Positions 35,801 through 46,900 of a DNA stretch of 64,000 bases are shown piece after piece. Source of the DNA: Pratylenchus scribneri (Eukaryota > Nematoda > Chromadorea > Rhabditida > Pratylenchidae); the NCBI GenBank assembly GCA_030063045.1, contig JAQSEB010000064.1:806001-870000 (forward strand), in the 5' to 3' direction. The notes beneath the pieces are model-generated. The model was not told the DNA's origin. It ran no database searches and saw only the letters and a program-made list of their open reading frames with translations. Position 1 is the stretch's first letter, and each line of letters begins with the position of its first letter. Both the position numbers and the translations under genes were made by a program.

Positions 35801-38800
35801 GCCGAGATGCCAATGACCCCCACCGATTCCTTTTATTGGGACAATTTTATCAAAAACTACCAAGAATCAAACTTTTCATTATTTTTTATTCCTCCTAAAA
35901 TAATTGTAAAATATTCCTATTTCTCGTTTAATTGAAAAGTGAATTAGAAGAATAAAATATTATAAGAAAAAAAGGAATTTTTAATAAAAAAAGGAATTCG
36001 TTTCGAAAAATAATCAACTTTTTTGTATAAAATTAGCAAAGGGTCCCCCCTTTGCTTTTTTCGGAATTTTTCGGAATTCGACCACTTTTCGGAATCGGAA
36101 TCGGAACGGAACTCAAACACCGGAATTCCGGCATTCGGAATCGGAATTCGGAATTCCGGCCCCACCCCTGACACTACTTATTAGTCTTTTACATATCCTA
36201 ATTTTAGATTTTTCTAATATTTTTTATTTGATAATATAAAATTATTATATTAAAAATATAATAAAAAATCTAACCTTTTAAAAATATTTAAAAATTAATT
36301 TAAATAATTAAAGGTTTTTCATGCCATTTTCTTTGGTGAAAAATGGCAAATGACAGCAAACACCCCAACAAATTGTGTTGCCATCAAAATGGCCGATTCA
36401 TCGGAAAGCAGTAATAAAAATCTGCGTATTGAAAAGGAATTGGCCATTCTCAAAGATATTTTCCTCCCGCATGATAATTCAAAATTGCCTCCGCCAAGTC
36501 ATAATTTGAGCTTTTTGAGAAGGTAATATTTTATTATCTTCTTTACTCAAAATGTTCTAATTTTTAAGGCAATTTAATTAGTTAATTATTAAATTGATTT
36601 AAATATAAATTAAATAAGCTTTAATATTTAATAAATAATTTACGGAAAATATTCATCCTTCTAATAATTTATGTTTTTAATAAAAAAAAAATTGAAAAGA
36701 TAACAAAAATAATTTAAAAAATTTTGGCCGGGTTTATTCAAATTTATCTTGATTAAATTTTTTTTAAAAAAAATATGTATTTATATGAATTTTAAGTGAA
36801 TCATTTCTGGTCAAAAAGAGAGAACATTTTGCCATTGTAATGGAATTGGGTGAACAAAATTTATATGAATATTGGCAAAAGGCGATGGCTCACATTTGCA
36901 GTGGCAAACGATGCTTTTATCAAAATGTTTCTGAGACAATGCTCCTCTATATTATGCGTGAAATCAGTATAGGCCTTCATCAATTGCATCAAAGGAGTTG
37001 GTGTCTTTCAAATTTAATTTTAATTAAATAGCAATAAATGAACCAAATAATTTAAAATAAGAACATATAAATTTTGATTCATTAGGAAAAGATTAGAGAT
37101 TCATTAAGTACAGGATAAAAAATAGTAATTGTTACAATGAAGACATTTTATATATTATTTTATCAAATTTTTCAAAAAAATTTTTTATATTCTATTTCTA
37201 TTTTATAACCAAATGAGATAATATTAATTTGACAACAAAAAAACTGAATTTGGCAACAACCTTTCGTGTCGAAAAATATTATATTTTTGAGGCCATATAA
37301 CTTGACCCTAACTAGGGGTTTAGGGCTAGGATTAGGTTCAGGGCAGGCATGGGATTAGGGGCTAAGGGCTAGGGATTAGGGAATTTTAAAGAAGTCTGAT
37401 TTGGCCAAGTTATATGGCCTCAAAAATATAATATTTTTCGATACGAAAGGTTGTTGTCAAATTCAGTGTTTTTATTGCCAAATTAAATGACTTCCATCCA
37501 TAACCTAATTGAAATTAATATACTTATATTTATTGGCCAATTAGTTCTTTTTCGTAATTATCGACCAATTAATTAACTACAAAAAATATCAAAAAGCTAA
37601 AATTAAATGATCATTATTTAAATCAATTATGACCAACACAAAATTAGAAGGTTAAGTAATATTTAAAAATCAGTGAAAAACAATGAAGAAAATACAGGTA
37701 ATTTGGCCATAATTTTATGGCCAAATTAGCCAAAATATAATAAATCTTAGTTCTTTTTCCTATATGAAATATTTTTGCTTTTTTTTAAACTTAAAACTTA
37801 AAGTTAAGTAGAAGGAGAAGGATCTCATTTTTAAGAAAATAATATTTTTGACTTTAAACAGATTATATATTCATTGATTTGAAACCGGAAAATGTGATGA
37901 TTATGCCGAATTCACCGAATCCAAAGGCATTGTACGAAGGAAATTGTGGAAGACTCCGAATTAAATTGTCAGATTTTGGTACTGCAATAAAATTTGACCC
38001 CGAAATTGGAAAACGAGAATTAAGTGACTATGAGAGGAAATATTTGATGTGCAGCAAATTTTATTGGGCTCCCGAACTATTCGATGTAACCGACGAGGTG
38101 ATTAATTCTTTTATATTTTTCCGATGATATTAATAATCTAAATTTATTTTTCACGAAAATTTTATTTTTTTTAAAAACAAAACATTTAATTTTAATCGTG
38201 AAAAGTACATTGTAAAAATTAGACTGAAATTTTAAGAAGTATGCAAATTCTAAAATTGACTATAAATTTATCATATAAATACAAGTTTAAAAAAAATTTA
38301 GAAACATCAATGTACTTTCCTTAAAATAATTATATTATGGTATTCAAATTTTCACTAAATTTTATTCTTATTAAAAAGTATAAACATATATTTTTTATCA
38401 TAAAAAGTACATTGTGAAAATTTGAATTAAATTTTCAACAGAAGAAGGTGCTATGTCCTTTCCTGAATAGTGCAAATTTAGATTTTTTCTACTTATAATA
38501 AATCATAAACCGGTTTTAGACCCTGCAAACCTTATAAAATTTTGTAGATTTCATCGAGACGCATCAATTGGTTTTTAATTTGTCAGGTTTTGACACGAAA
38601 TTTAAAGAGTTTACAAAGACTGGAAAAATGGTTTTAACAGTTTAATACACTCTAATTTTGATTTAACCTTGACATTTTATATACCAATCGATGCGTCACG
38701 ATGAGATCTATAAAATTTTATAAAGTTTGTGTGTCTAAAACCGGTTTCTGATTTATTAGAAGTCGAAAATACCCACATTTGCACAGCACTTTGTCTATTC

Positions 38801-41050
38801 AGGAATTGACCCCGTACGTTTTAAAAAGTATGCAAATTTTAAATTGACAAAATATTATCATAAATTTAATAAAATAAAATTTAAAAACATCAATAAACTT
38901 TTCTAGACTATCTCTTTCATATATAGAACATTTATAAACATTTTTTATTAAAAGATAACTTAAATTAATTTTATTTAATTTTAATTTTCAATTTCCACCA
39001 AATTACATTTTTAGATCAGTCTTTTTACTGATATTTACTCTTTGGGCCGAGTTATGCTCATGTTGGCTGTACAAACTCCACAAATTAAAAAATCTTGGAA
39101 TAAAAGGGAAAAGAATTTCGTGGAAATTGATGAAAATTTTATCGATTTGGTGGTTGATATGCTTGAAGCTGAAGGAATTATTCCTGCACCAATTAATTTT
39201 GATGATGTTCCTGAAATTTTTTATGAATCCGATTCGGATATTGAAAAAAATAGTGAGATTGTAGAAGTTGAAAAGAAAGAAAAGAAATTGAGAAAGGAGA
39301 AAGAAGCTGAAGAAAAAGGAAAGGAAAAGGAAAAAGCTGAAAAATATAAAAAGAATTTGAGAGAACTTTATAGGAAGATGAAAAAGAATTTTGGACATTT
39401 GATGGAAATTATTGAGGTAAAATTATACCTTATGCTAATGATAGGGTTGGATAGTAACCGTTTTAAACCGACTTTTCGGTTTTTGTTTGAACCGGTTTTG
39501 GATTCTCGGTTTCGGTTTAAGGGTCAAAAATCCTTGTTGGGTTTTTAAAACCGACTCCGCAGACCATAATTAATGATCACCATTTCTTCATAGCCTATTT
39601 TATATACAATCGAATCAATTTAATGACAACTAATTTTTCTTGGTGACAGCCGTTGAATTTTAGTTGGTGGAACCTTTTTAAATTATATGAAGCCGGTTTA
39701 ATTTTAGTGCCAGCCGGTTTTATACAGTGTCAACCGGTTTAATTTTGGTGATACCTGGTTTTTAATTTCAGTGACAGCCGTTTTAATTTTAGCGAAATCT
39801 AGCTTGGTAATAGTTGACTTTAGTCCCCACCTTTTTTGAAAAAAAATTTTTTATTTTATTTTGCGCTAAAAAAAGTATTCAGGGGTTTTTGTTGATGGGG
39901 AATCCGAATATGGCATTTATTTTTTATGATTTAAAATTCCTGAACCAGTATAGGTCCACAAGCGGATTCGAAAAAATTGAATTTAGGTATTTTGGGTCAA
40001 TTTATGCATCATTCACGCGTATCGATGAACTGAACGCGAATCTGTCATTTCTTTCGCATAAAACCAAAAAAATAAAAAAGTTATGGCCATTTAAGTCTAT
40101 CAGGGTCACGTATACACTTAATGAAATTATGGCCATAACTTTTTTATTTTTGGGGTTTATGCGAAAAAAAAAATGACAGATTCGCGATCAGCTCATCGAG
40201 TCGCGTTGAATGATATATAAATTGACCCACAATACCGAAGTTCAATTTTATGGAAATCGGTTTGTGAACCTATACTGGTTTAGCCAGTATAGCTAAGGAA
40301 AAACTAGTGCCATATTCGGATTCCCCATCATCGAAAACCCCCGAATACACGTTTATAGCGCAAAATAAAATAATTTTTTTTTCAAAAAAGGTGGGGACTA
40401 AAGTCAACTATTACCGCCAGCATTATATTTAATGACAGCCGACTTCATTTTAGTGACAGCCGATTTTACATTAAGTGACAGGTAACTGGCACAGTAGTTA
40501 AAAAATTTTAAACCTAGAACGGTTTGTCAATTCCCAAAAGAAATTGCTTATACAGAAATAAATAAAATTCAAAAAAAAAATTTTTTTACACTCACAGCAA
40601 ACCCAAGCAACAGAACAAGAACAAAGACCAACGGCATTGATAATCATCGAGAAATTCTCACCAAAATTGGCTCATTTGGAGAGAATCCAAAGCGTAGAAA
40701 AATCAATTCAACATTCTTCCAATCTCAACAGCGGGGCTCTAATTTCTGGAAGTCTTACGGATATTTCGGGAAGCAGCGTTCGAAGAGGAAGCAGCCTGAC
40801 GAGAAGTTTCAAAAGAGGAATATCCAAAAGATTTCGCCATTTGAGTTTGGATAATTTTAAATTTTTTGAACAAAAATCAGCCCAACTTTCTTCCAATCCG
40901 AACAGCGGAGCACTCATAAATCGGAAATCGACCGATGATATTTCTGCTGGGAACAGTATTCGAAGAAAAAGCAGCCTGACAAGAAATTTGAAACAAGGAA
41001 TAAAAAAAATTCGTCGTTTGAGTTTGGATAAATTTAAATTTTTTAATTGA
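32850..41050 (+). CDS. K4: secreted protein-kinase-like protein with duplicated tail
   Basis: Six exons: 32850-33155, 36314-36522, 36796-36996, 37862-38097, 39015-39416 and 40598-41050. The start may instead be the ATG at 32886, nearer the hydrophobic YIIFLLSILLKFSTLSF segment. Motifs: HCSCHKNEELSKMMAVKF, glycine loop LGEGATAMV, CVAIKMADS, KELAILKDIF, LHQRN then YIFIDLKPENVM (F-I-D for HRD), LSDFGTAIKF, FYWAPELF and TDIYSLGRVML. A Lys/Glu-rich insert follows, then EQRPTALIII. The tail contains two tandem copies of about 60 residues: SNLNSGALISG...RRGSSLTRSFKRG...RHLSLDNFKFF and SNPNSGALINR...RRKSSLTRNLKQG...RRLSLDKFKFF. Intron 1 is over 3 kb long because of nested MITEs. All joins keep frame. 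Enzyme activity and target are unknown. Confidence 0.78.
34470..36170. mobile_element. middle hAT-type MITE of the nest
   Basis: Ends are CAGGGCTGGGGCCGGAACTC and CGGCCCCACCCCTG. ACACTACT flanks both sides (34462-34469 and 36171-36178), a perfect 8-bp duplication within the right end of the outer element. Subterminal CGGAAT hexamers and a GCAAAGGGTCCCCCC motif tie it to the element at 25251-26053. Without the inner insertion it is about 1.2 kb. Confidence 0.9.
34824..35312. mobile_element. innermost hAT-type MITE of the nest, 489 bp
   Basis: Ends are TAGGGTTAATTATCCGT and ACGGATAATTAACCCTA. GTTTTTAT flanks both sides (34816-34823 and 35313-35320), a perfect 8-bp duplication. The interior repeats ACGGGTA/GCGGATAA motifs. 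It must be the youngest of the three. Confidence 0.9.
37242..37467. mobile_element. palindromic element, family A, in K4 intron 3
   Basis: Ends ACTGAATTTGGCAACAACC and GTTGTTGTCAAATTCAGT are inverted, continuing through TTTCGTGTCGAAAAATATTA and GAGGCCATATAACTTG. The centre has GGGATTAGGGGCTAAGGGC. It is nearly a perfect hairpin and so likely a recent copy. Confidence 0.8.
38505..38775. mobile_element. palindromic element, family G, in K4 intron 4
   Basis: Ends are AATAAATCATAAACCGGTTTT and, mirrored, AAACCGGTTTCTGATTTATT; ATCGAGACGCATCAATTGG mirrors CCAATCGATGCGTCACGATG. The flanking 38220-38470 also holds diverged direct repeats (TTTTAAGAAGTATGCAAATT). Confidence 0.7.
39640..40490 (+). repeat. 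CCGGTTTMATTTTAGTGACAG minisatellite in K4 last intron, split by an element
   Basis: Units such as AGCCGGTTTAATTTTAGTGC and GACAGCCGATTTTACATTAAG occur at 39640-39800 and again at 40425-40490. The palindromic element at 39806-40415 sits in the middle. This is the intron equivalent to those carrying the same repeat in K3 and K5. Confidence 0.75.
39806..40415. mobile_element. foldback element with ~100-bp near-identical ends
   Basis: GGTAATAGTTGACTTTAGTC at the left is mirrored by GACTAAAGTCAACTATTACC at the right. The match continues through CCCCACCTTTTTTGAAAA, GCGCTA and GATGGGGAATCCGAATATGGC. The inner part holds AAAATAAAAAAGTTATGGCC and its complement. It was inserted into the K4 minisatellite intron. 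Confidence 0.85.
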
Positions 41051-41298
41051 TGGATTTTTCTGATTGACTTTAAAAATTTGCATAAAACATTTACAAAATT
41101 CATCAGTTTATATCAAAAGAAAATATTCATTATACTGGAAAAACATTAAAATTGTTGAAATGAATCAATTACAAATATTTATTATTTAAAATGAAATTTT
41201 ATTTTAATTCATTGACTGTGAAATGGGTTTTATTTTTTATTTTTTCTTCTCTCTTCATTGATAAAGTGTCCATGCCCATCTGCTGATGAGATTGCTGT

Positions 41299-42385
41299 TC
41301 AAATAATCAACACAAAAACATGGCCAACAATGTCAACCAAAATGCAATGAAGAATGAACATCCAACAGAGGCGAATAGTAAAATGATGGATTGCATTATT
41401 CGACTCATCATCTTCAATAGTTGTAGCAGTTTCGGGCTCATTTTTGGCTGTCACTGGAAGAAAAATTTCTGGCTCGGTTGTCATTGGATCAGGACCGGCA
41501 GTAGTAGATTTACTCAATTCCGTTGGATTTTGAGTGATCTTAGTCGAATCAGGATGATTTGGTTTTGTGTTGCGCCAGTCGGGTTCATCTTGCATTTCAG
41601 GATTGCATTCATCAGTGGAGCAAATTTTGCAACCTTCCATTAACCATGGATAATGGTCTGTTGTATTGCAATATTTCTCATCCAAAGCTTTGCAAGCCGA
41701 TGCCTTGTCAAATCCCGAAATACATTCGGTAACTAAAAATAAATTCATAAATTAAATGACAAAATATATTTTACCCCTTTTTTTACTTCAAAATGTAGTA
41801 TTTGACTTCTGATAAATCAAGAACTTTTTCTTTTATAAATCTTATATATAAATTTGTAGATCTCATCGAGATGAATTTTTTGCATATATAAATTTCTCAA
41901 TTTAAATTGACACTGAGAGTTATTTAAACTATTAAATCTTATTACAAGTTTTGGACACAAATTTTATTCCAAAACCTGACATTCATTTTATATACCATTC
42001 GAAATTCGTACTCTCTCATTAAGACTTACCAATTGGTAAAGGTTTGTAAGGTCTAAAACCGGTTTCTAATTTATTAGTAGACAAAAACTATTTTTGGGTA
42101 AAAAAAATTTAAAAAATGGGGGGATAAAAATTGATTTCCAGATTAAAAATTGACAGCCTTACTCAAATCTGTTCCTTCAACAAATGGCCCCTCTGGATCT
42201 GGAATGACACTGCAATAAGCGGATGCACAAACATCATTTTCGTCCGGCGGACAGTCATGGCTAAAACATCGCAAACCATTTGCTAAAATAATTTAATATA
42301 TTTACAAATAAATTCATTATTACTTATACTTACCATAGATGATGAAACTCAAAAGCAAAAATGCCAAAATTTCCAATGTCGACAT
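41299..42385 (-). CDS. Ly6/three-finger-like secreted or GPI-anchored protein
   Basis: Three exons: 42334-42385, 42163-42292 and 41299-41732. A signal peptide (MSTLEILAFLLLSFIIYANG) is followed by about ten cysteines: LRCFSHDCPP, VCASAYCS, TECISG, SACKALDEKYC, EGCKIC and a closing STDECN. The C-x-N ending and spacing fit the Ly6/uPAR three-finger fold. A Thr/Pro-rich stalk (KPNHPDSTKITQNPTELS) and a strongly hydrophobic C-terminus (LCWMFILHCILVDIVGHVFV) follow, fitting a GPI-attachment signal or membrane anchor. It lies on the opposite strand between K4 and K5. Exon 1 ends inside the signal peptide, a common arrangement for this fold. The partner or function cannot be told from sequence. Confidence 0.75.
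41815..42085. mobile_element. palindromic element, family G, in the Ly6-like gene intron
   Basis: CTTCTGATAAATCAAGAAC near 41810 mirrors GGTTTCTAATTTATTAG near 42060, and TTGTAGATCTCATCGAGATGA matches the arm motif of other family G copies. It is more diverged than the others. Confidence 0.5.
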
Positions 42386-43927
42386 TTTTTTATAGATGGC
42401 TTTTATGGAATATAAATAAAATTAAAAATTATAATTATTGGTTTGTAAATCAAATTTATTAATAATTTAATTAATTAATTGGAATAAAATTGAATTAATG
42501 AATGATAAAATTTAAAAAAAAATTCAATAGAAAAAAATATGTGTACAGAAAAAATGAATGTAGGAATAACGAATGTGACTAATTCTATTCCAATGACAAA
42601 TTTATTTTTATTATGTAGACTTCATCAGTGAAAAAAAAAAGCAAATGAAATAATTATAAATGTAAGAAAAAATTTTGAGGAAAAATACAATTAATAAAAA
42701 GCTCATGGAAAAAAAAACATTATTTCACTTTATCAGTTATTTTTATTTATTTCAAACATTTATTTATCAATTGATAAAATTTTTTTTGTATTTTTTTTTA
42801 AATAATTAACATAAAATTTATTAAATCAATTGAATAATTTTTGATCACTTTTAAAGTAGATTTTAATGGAAAAAATATTCATTTAAATGATTTGAAATGA
42901 TCAAAAGTTGCACAGACTTGCTCAGAACAATTACATTTCAAAACACAGACATTCTTTACTTCTGCTGGAAGTCATATATTAGAAAATCAGGAAATAACCA
43001 AAAAATATTACCCAATAAAATTTCGTCATTTTGGGTTAAATAATTGTTAATTTTTCATTTTACTCCTTTTTTAATTAATTTTTTGTACACTTGATTTATT
43101 GATTTATTTTTTCCTCCATTTTACCTTCGTCAAATCTCAAATGTATTATTGTCTCCCCATCATGGGCCAATGCCGAAATATTTAATGTAAATATGTGGAT
43201 GTGGAGCGAGCGCAAAAATTACACATTGCAAAAATTCAAATGAGGCGAACTCTTATGATGCCTGTAAACTAAAATTAAACTGCCCCAAAATATTTTTCCC
43301 TATCCAATATATTATATTATAGAAGAGAATGGGCCAATTCTTACGCAATGCCTCACTCATGTCAATGTCTTAGATTTAATTCATAAAAATAGGACCCATA
43401 AACAAAAAAAGGAGGGGTCCATGTCTTCTCTTCCAAATCAGATAGCTTTGGAATTTGCTTCTCTTTTACGAAATTTTCTTAAGACTTTTCTAAATTTCGG
43501 CAATCCTTACGATGTGGTCTCGAAAAAATTTATTTTATTAAAATTTCAAAAATTGTTTTTTGGTTGTTTTTGATGATGCAGATTGCGAATCTGACATCCT
43601 TTTCATTAAAGTATGCCATTTTGGTAAGATATTGCAGATTTTTACCATGGAAACGCCAATAAAAAATTATTTTAGAAATCAATCTTATTTCATCCTTATT
43701 AGCCTTTTCATTGTAAAAGTCGGCAATATCTTACCAAGATGGTAAAATATAACAAAACGGATGTCAGATTTGTGGTCATCAACCTCGAAAACTCTCAGAA
43801 AAGAATTTAAAAAAATTTAAAAATAATATTTTTTGGGACCACAATTCATAAGGATTGCCTCAATTTCTATTGAATAAACATTTTTTATTCAGATTTTATT
43901 AAATTAAAACTTTAAATTAACCCTTAA
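42386..43927. other. gap between Ly6-like gene and K5
   Basis: AT-rich sequence with no supported gene apart from the foldback element at about 43492-43869 immediately before K5. Confidence 0.5.
43492..43869. mobile_element. foldback element directly upstream of K5
   Basis: Left AAATTTCGGCAATCCTTACG mirrors right CATAAGGATTGCCTCAATTT; AATCTGACATCC and TTTTGGTAAGATATTGC also have inverted partners. Its right end is only about 60 bp from the K5 start codon, so the K5 proximal promoter or 5' UTR is largely made of this element. Confidence 0.7.
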
Positions 43928-46900
43928 ATGACACCAGCAAAATTCATCATTTCTTTTATCTTTTTCATAATTTTTATACAATTTTCAACGCCAATATTTA
44001 ATGCCCGAGACATATTCCCAATTTTGTATATGCATTTAAAAACAATTCCAAATTTCCCAATTCATTGTTCCTGTTATAAAAATGAGCTTTTATCAGAAAT
44101 GATGCCAGTGGAATTTCATGAAGGCCATAAATATTTAATTTCCGAAAAGCCAATGGGCAAAGGTGGAACGTCATTGGTAAATAAGAAAGTTAAATATTTA
44201 TTTTCGCAAAGAAATGATGAAAATAGATGAAAATTTTTCGTTTCATTAAATAATCTTTTTTCGGGGATATATAACTTGACCATAACTAGGTCTCATGACT
44301 ATAATGTTTAGGGCCAAGCACTATTGTCCCAAAGGAAAAAAAAACTTTTAAATTCCAGCTTTTTAAAATTGTTTTCATAAATTCAATTTGGAGGAAAATT
44401 ATTTTAATCTCTCTTTCAAAAAATAAAATTTATCTTTTTAAATGAAGGTTTTTCATGCCATTTATATTGGCAGAAAATGGAAAACAGCAGAAAATGAGCC
44501 GACAAATTGTGTGGCAATTAAAGTGGCCAAACCACTTGAGGAAAAAAATAAAAAACAAATTGCAAATGAATTGGACCCATTACAGACTAGAAATAATAGG
44601 CTAATTAAAAATGAATTGACCATTCTCAAGGATATTTTCCAATTGCATAAAAAATATCCAACACCAAGCCATAATTTGAAATTTATAACAGAGTAAAAAA
44701 TTACCTTTTAATTTTTTAAATATTCGGATATATTTTTAGTAATTAATTTTAAATTTTTATTTTTAAAAACGTTAATGTATAAATAGAAAATCTAAAAATT
44801 CTGTTGATTATATTATATTTTTAAAATTTATATTACTGAATAAAAAATATTTATTTTGAATTTTTAAGGGAAATTTTTGCAGTCAATTACAAAGAAAATT
44901 TTGCCATTGTAATGGAATTAGGTGAACAAAATTTATATAAATATTGGCAAAAAGTGATGGCAAAAAATGTTTCCGAAAAAATGCTCCTCTATATTTTGCG
45001 TGAAATCAGTTTAGGCATTGACCAATTACATCAAAGAGGTTGGTGCTAGGAATTAATTTTATTTTTATTTGGTTTCATTTTCCTAGATTATATTTTCATT
45101 GATTTGAAACCGGAAAACGTGATGGTCATGCCGGATTCGCCAAATCCAATGGAATTGAATGAAGAGAATTTTGGAAGACTCCGAATTAAATTGACAGATT
45201 TTGGTTCTGCATTAAAAGTGCCTGAAACTGGAAAACGAAAATTGACCGAAAATGACAGAAAAAATTTGATGTGGAGTTTTTTCTACCTAGCTCCCGAGCT
45301 TTATGATATAAGAATTGATGAGGTTAATTCAAATAATTAAACAAAAATTAATATATCGGCTGATTTGGGAATTTGTCTTTCTACAAAAGGCCAGAATTTT
45401 ACTGGTGGATTTTGGGAATCTCGGATTCTAGTCAACCCAGAGAGTCGAGAATAAGTTCTTTAGTCTAAGCATGGTCGATTTAATCTATGAAATTTCATTC
45501 AAACTGGTTTAGGGCCAGGAAAAAAATGCTGAACATAGAATAAAAATCTAAGAGAATATGTTACTAAACAACCTAATATTGGTCTGAAGTTTATGTAAAT
45601 TGATCATGCCGAATCGAAAAGTCTATTTTAGTGTCTCTACGAAAACTAGAAGCTGAAATACCCAAAATCGGCCGGCATTAAAGTCTGGTTTTCTCGTGAA
45701 GAGCGAATTTCTCAAATTGGCCGCAACATTTTATATTAAATTGAATTTTAATTTTAAATATTTTAATTTACATATATAGATCAGTCCATGGACGGACATT
45801 TATTCATTGGGTCGTCTTATGCTGATGTTGGCTGTGCAAACACCTCAAATTAAAAAATTTTGGAAGGAATTGAATGGGAATTTGGAGGAAAAATATAAAG
45901 ATTGGACTCAATTAATGTATAATATGCTTCTAGCCGCAAACATTCCTCCAAAACCAAAAATTTCACCATCATCATCGAGTAGTATTCGTTATGGATCGGA
46001 ATATGAGATGGACGAAGTAGGAAGTGGAAGTGGAAGTGATATTGAAAATGAAAAAAATTTGAAAATACTCTATGAAGAATTGAAAAGGAATTTTGGGCAT
46101 TTGATGGAAATTTTTGAGGTAAAAATATTTTTTAATAAAAGTAAACGTTTCCTAATAAGTCATAAATTTATCTAAATTAATATCGGCCAATTTCATCTTA
46201 ATTTGAACCGGTTTCATCTTAAAGAAAACCGATTTCATTTTAGTCTTAGTGAAACGGCTTTCAACTTTATTAGAAACAATTTCTTCTTTATTATAAAAGA
46301 TTTGATTTTAAAAGAATATTTTAGTCTTAATAAGATCTGATTAGATTTTGGTGAGAGCTGGTTTAATCTTAGTGCCAACGGAATTCATCATAGTAAGTTA
46401 CGAATTTTATCTTATCAACTTATTAGTAACAATTTCATTTTAATTAAAATTGTTTAACTTAATGAGAACCGGTTTTGCCTTAGTGCCAGCCGATTTTATC
46501 TTGATATGAAAGGATTTTTAAATTCATTTTAGTACCAACCGGTTTCTTTTTAGTGCCAACCGGTTTCATTATAGTGAAAACCGATTTCATTTTAATGACA
46601 ACCGGTTTCATTTTAGTACCAACCGGTTTCATTTTAGTGAAAACCGGTTTCATTTTAATGCAACCGCTTTCATTTTAGTACCAACCGGTTTCATTTTAGT
46701 GGAAACCGGTTTCATTTTAGTGCCACCGATTTCATTTTAGTGACAACCGGTTTAATTTTGTTGAAAACCATTTTCATTCTATCGACAACCGACTTCATTT
46801 TAGCGATTATCGAAATTAAATTGTATTTCCTTTCACAGCGAACCCAAGCAACAAAACAAAAACAAAGGCCACTGGCATTGGAAATCATCTTGGAATGCTC

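Larger units (their letters stand above)
33577..36176. mobile_element. outermost hAT-type MITE of a three-level nest (K4 intron 1)
   Basis: The left end TAGTGTGCGGCACG and right end TTTGCCGAACACTA are inverted. CTTATTAG flanks it at 33569-33576 and again at 36177-36184, a perfect 8-bp duplication once the inner insertion is discounted. The subterminal regions are tandem GAGACCGAGAAATTTCTCG-like palindromes. Its right terminus was later split by the insertion at 34470-36170, which duplicated ACACTACT. Confidence 0.85.
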
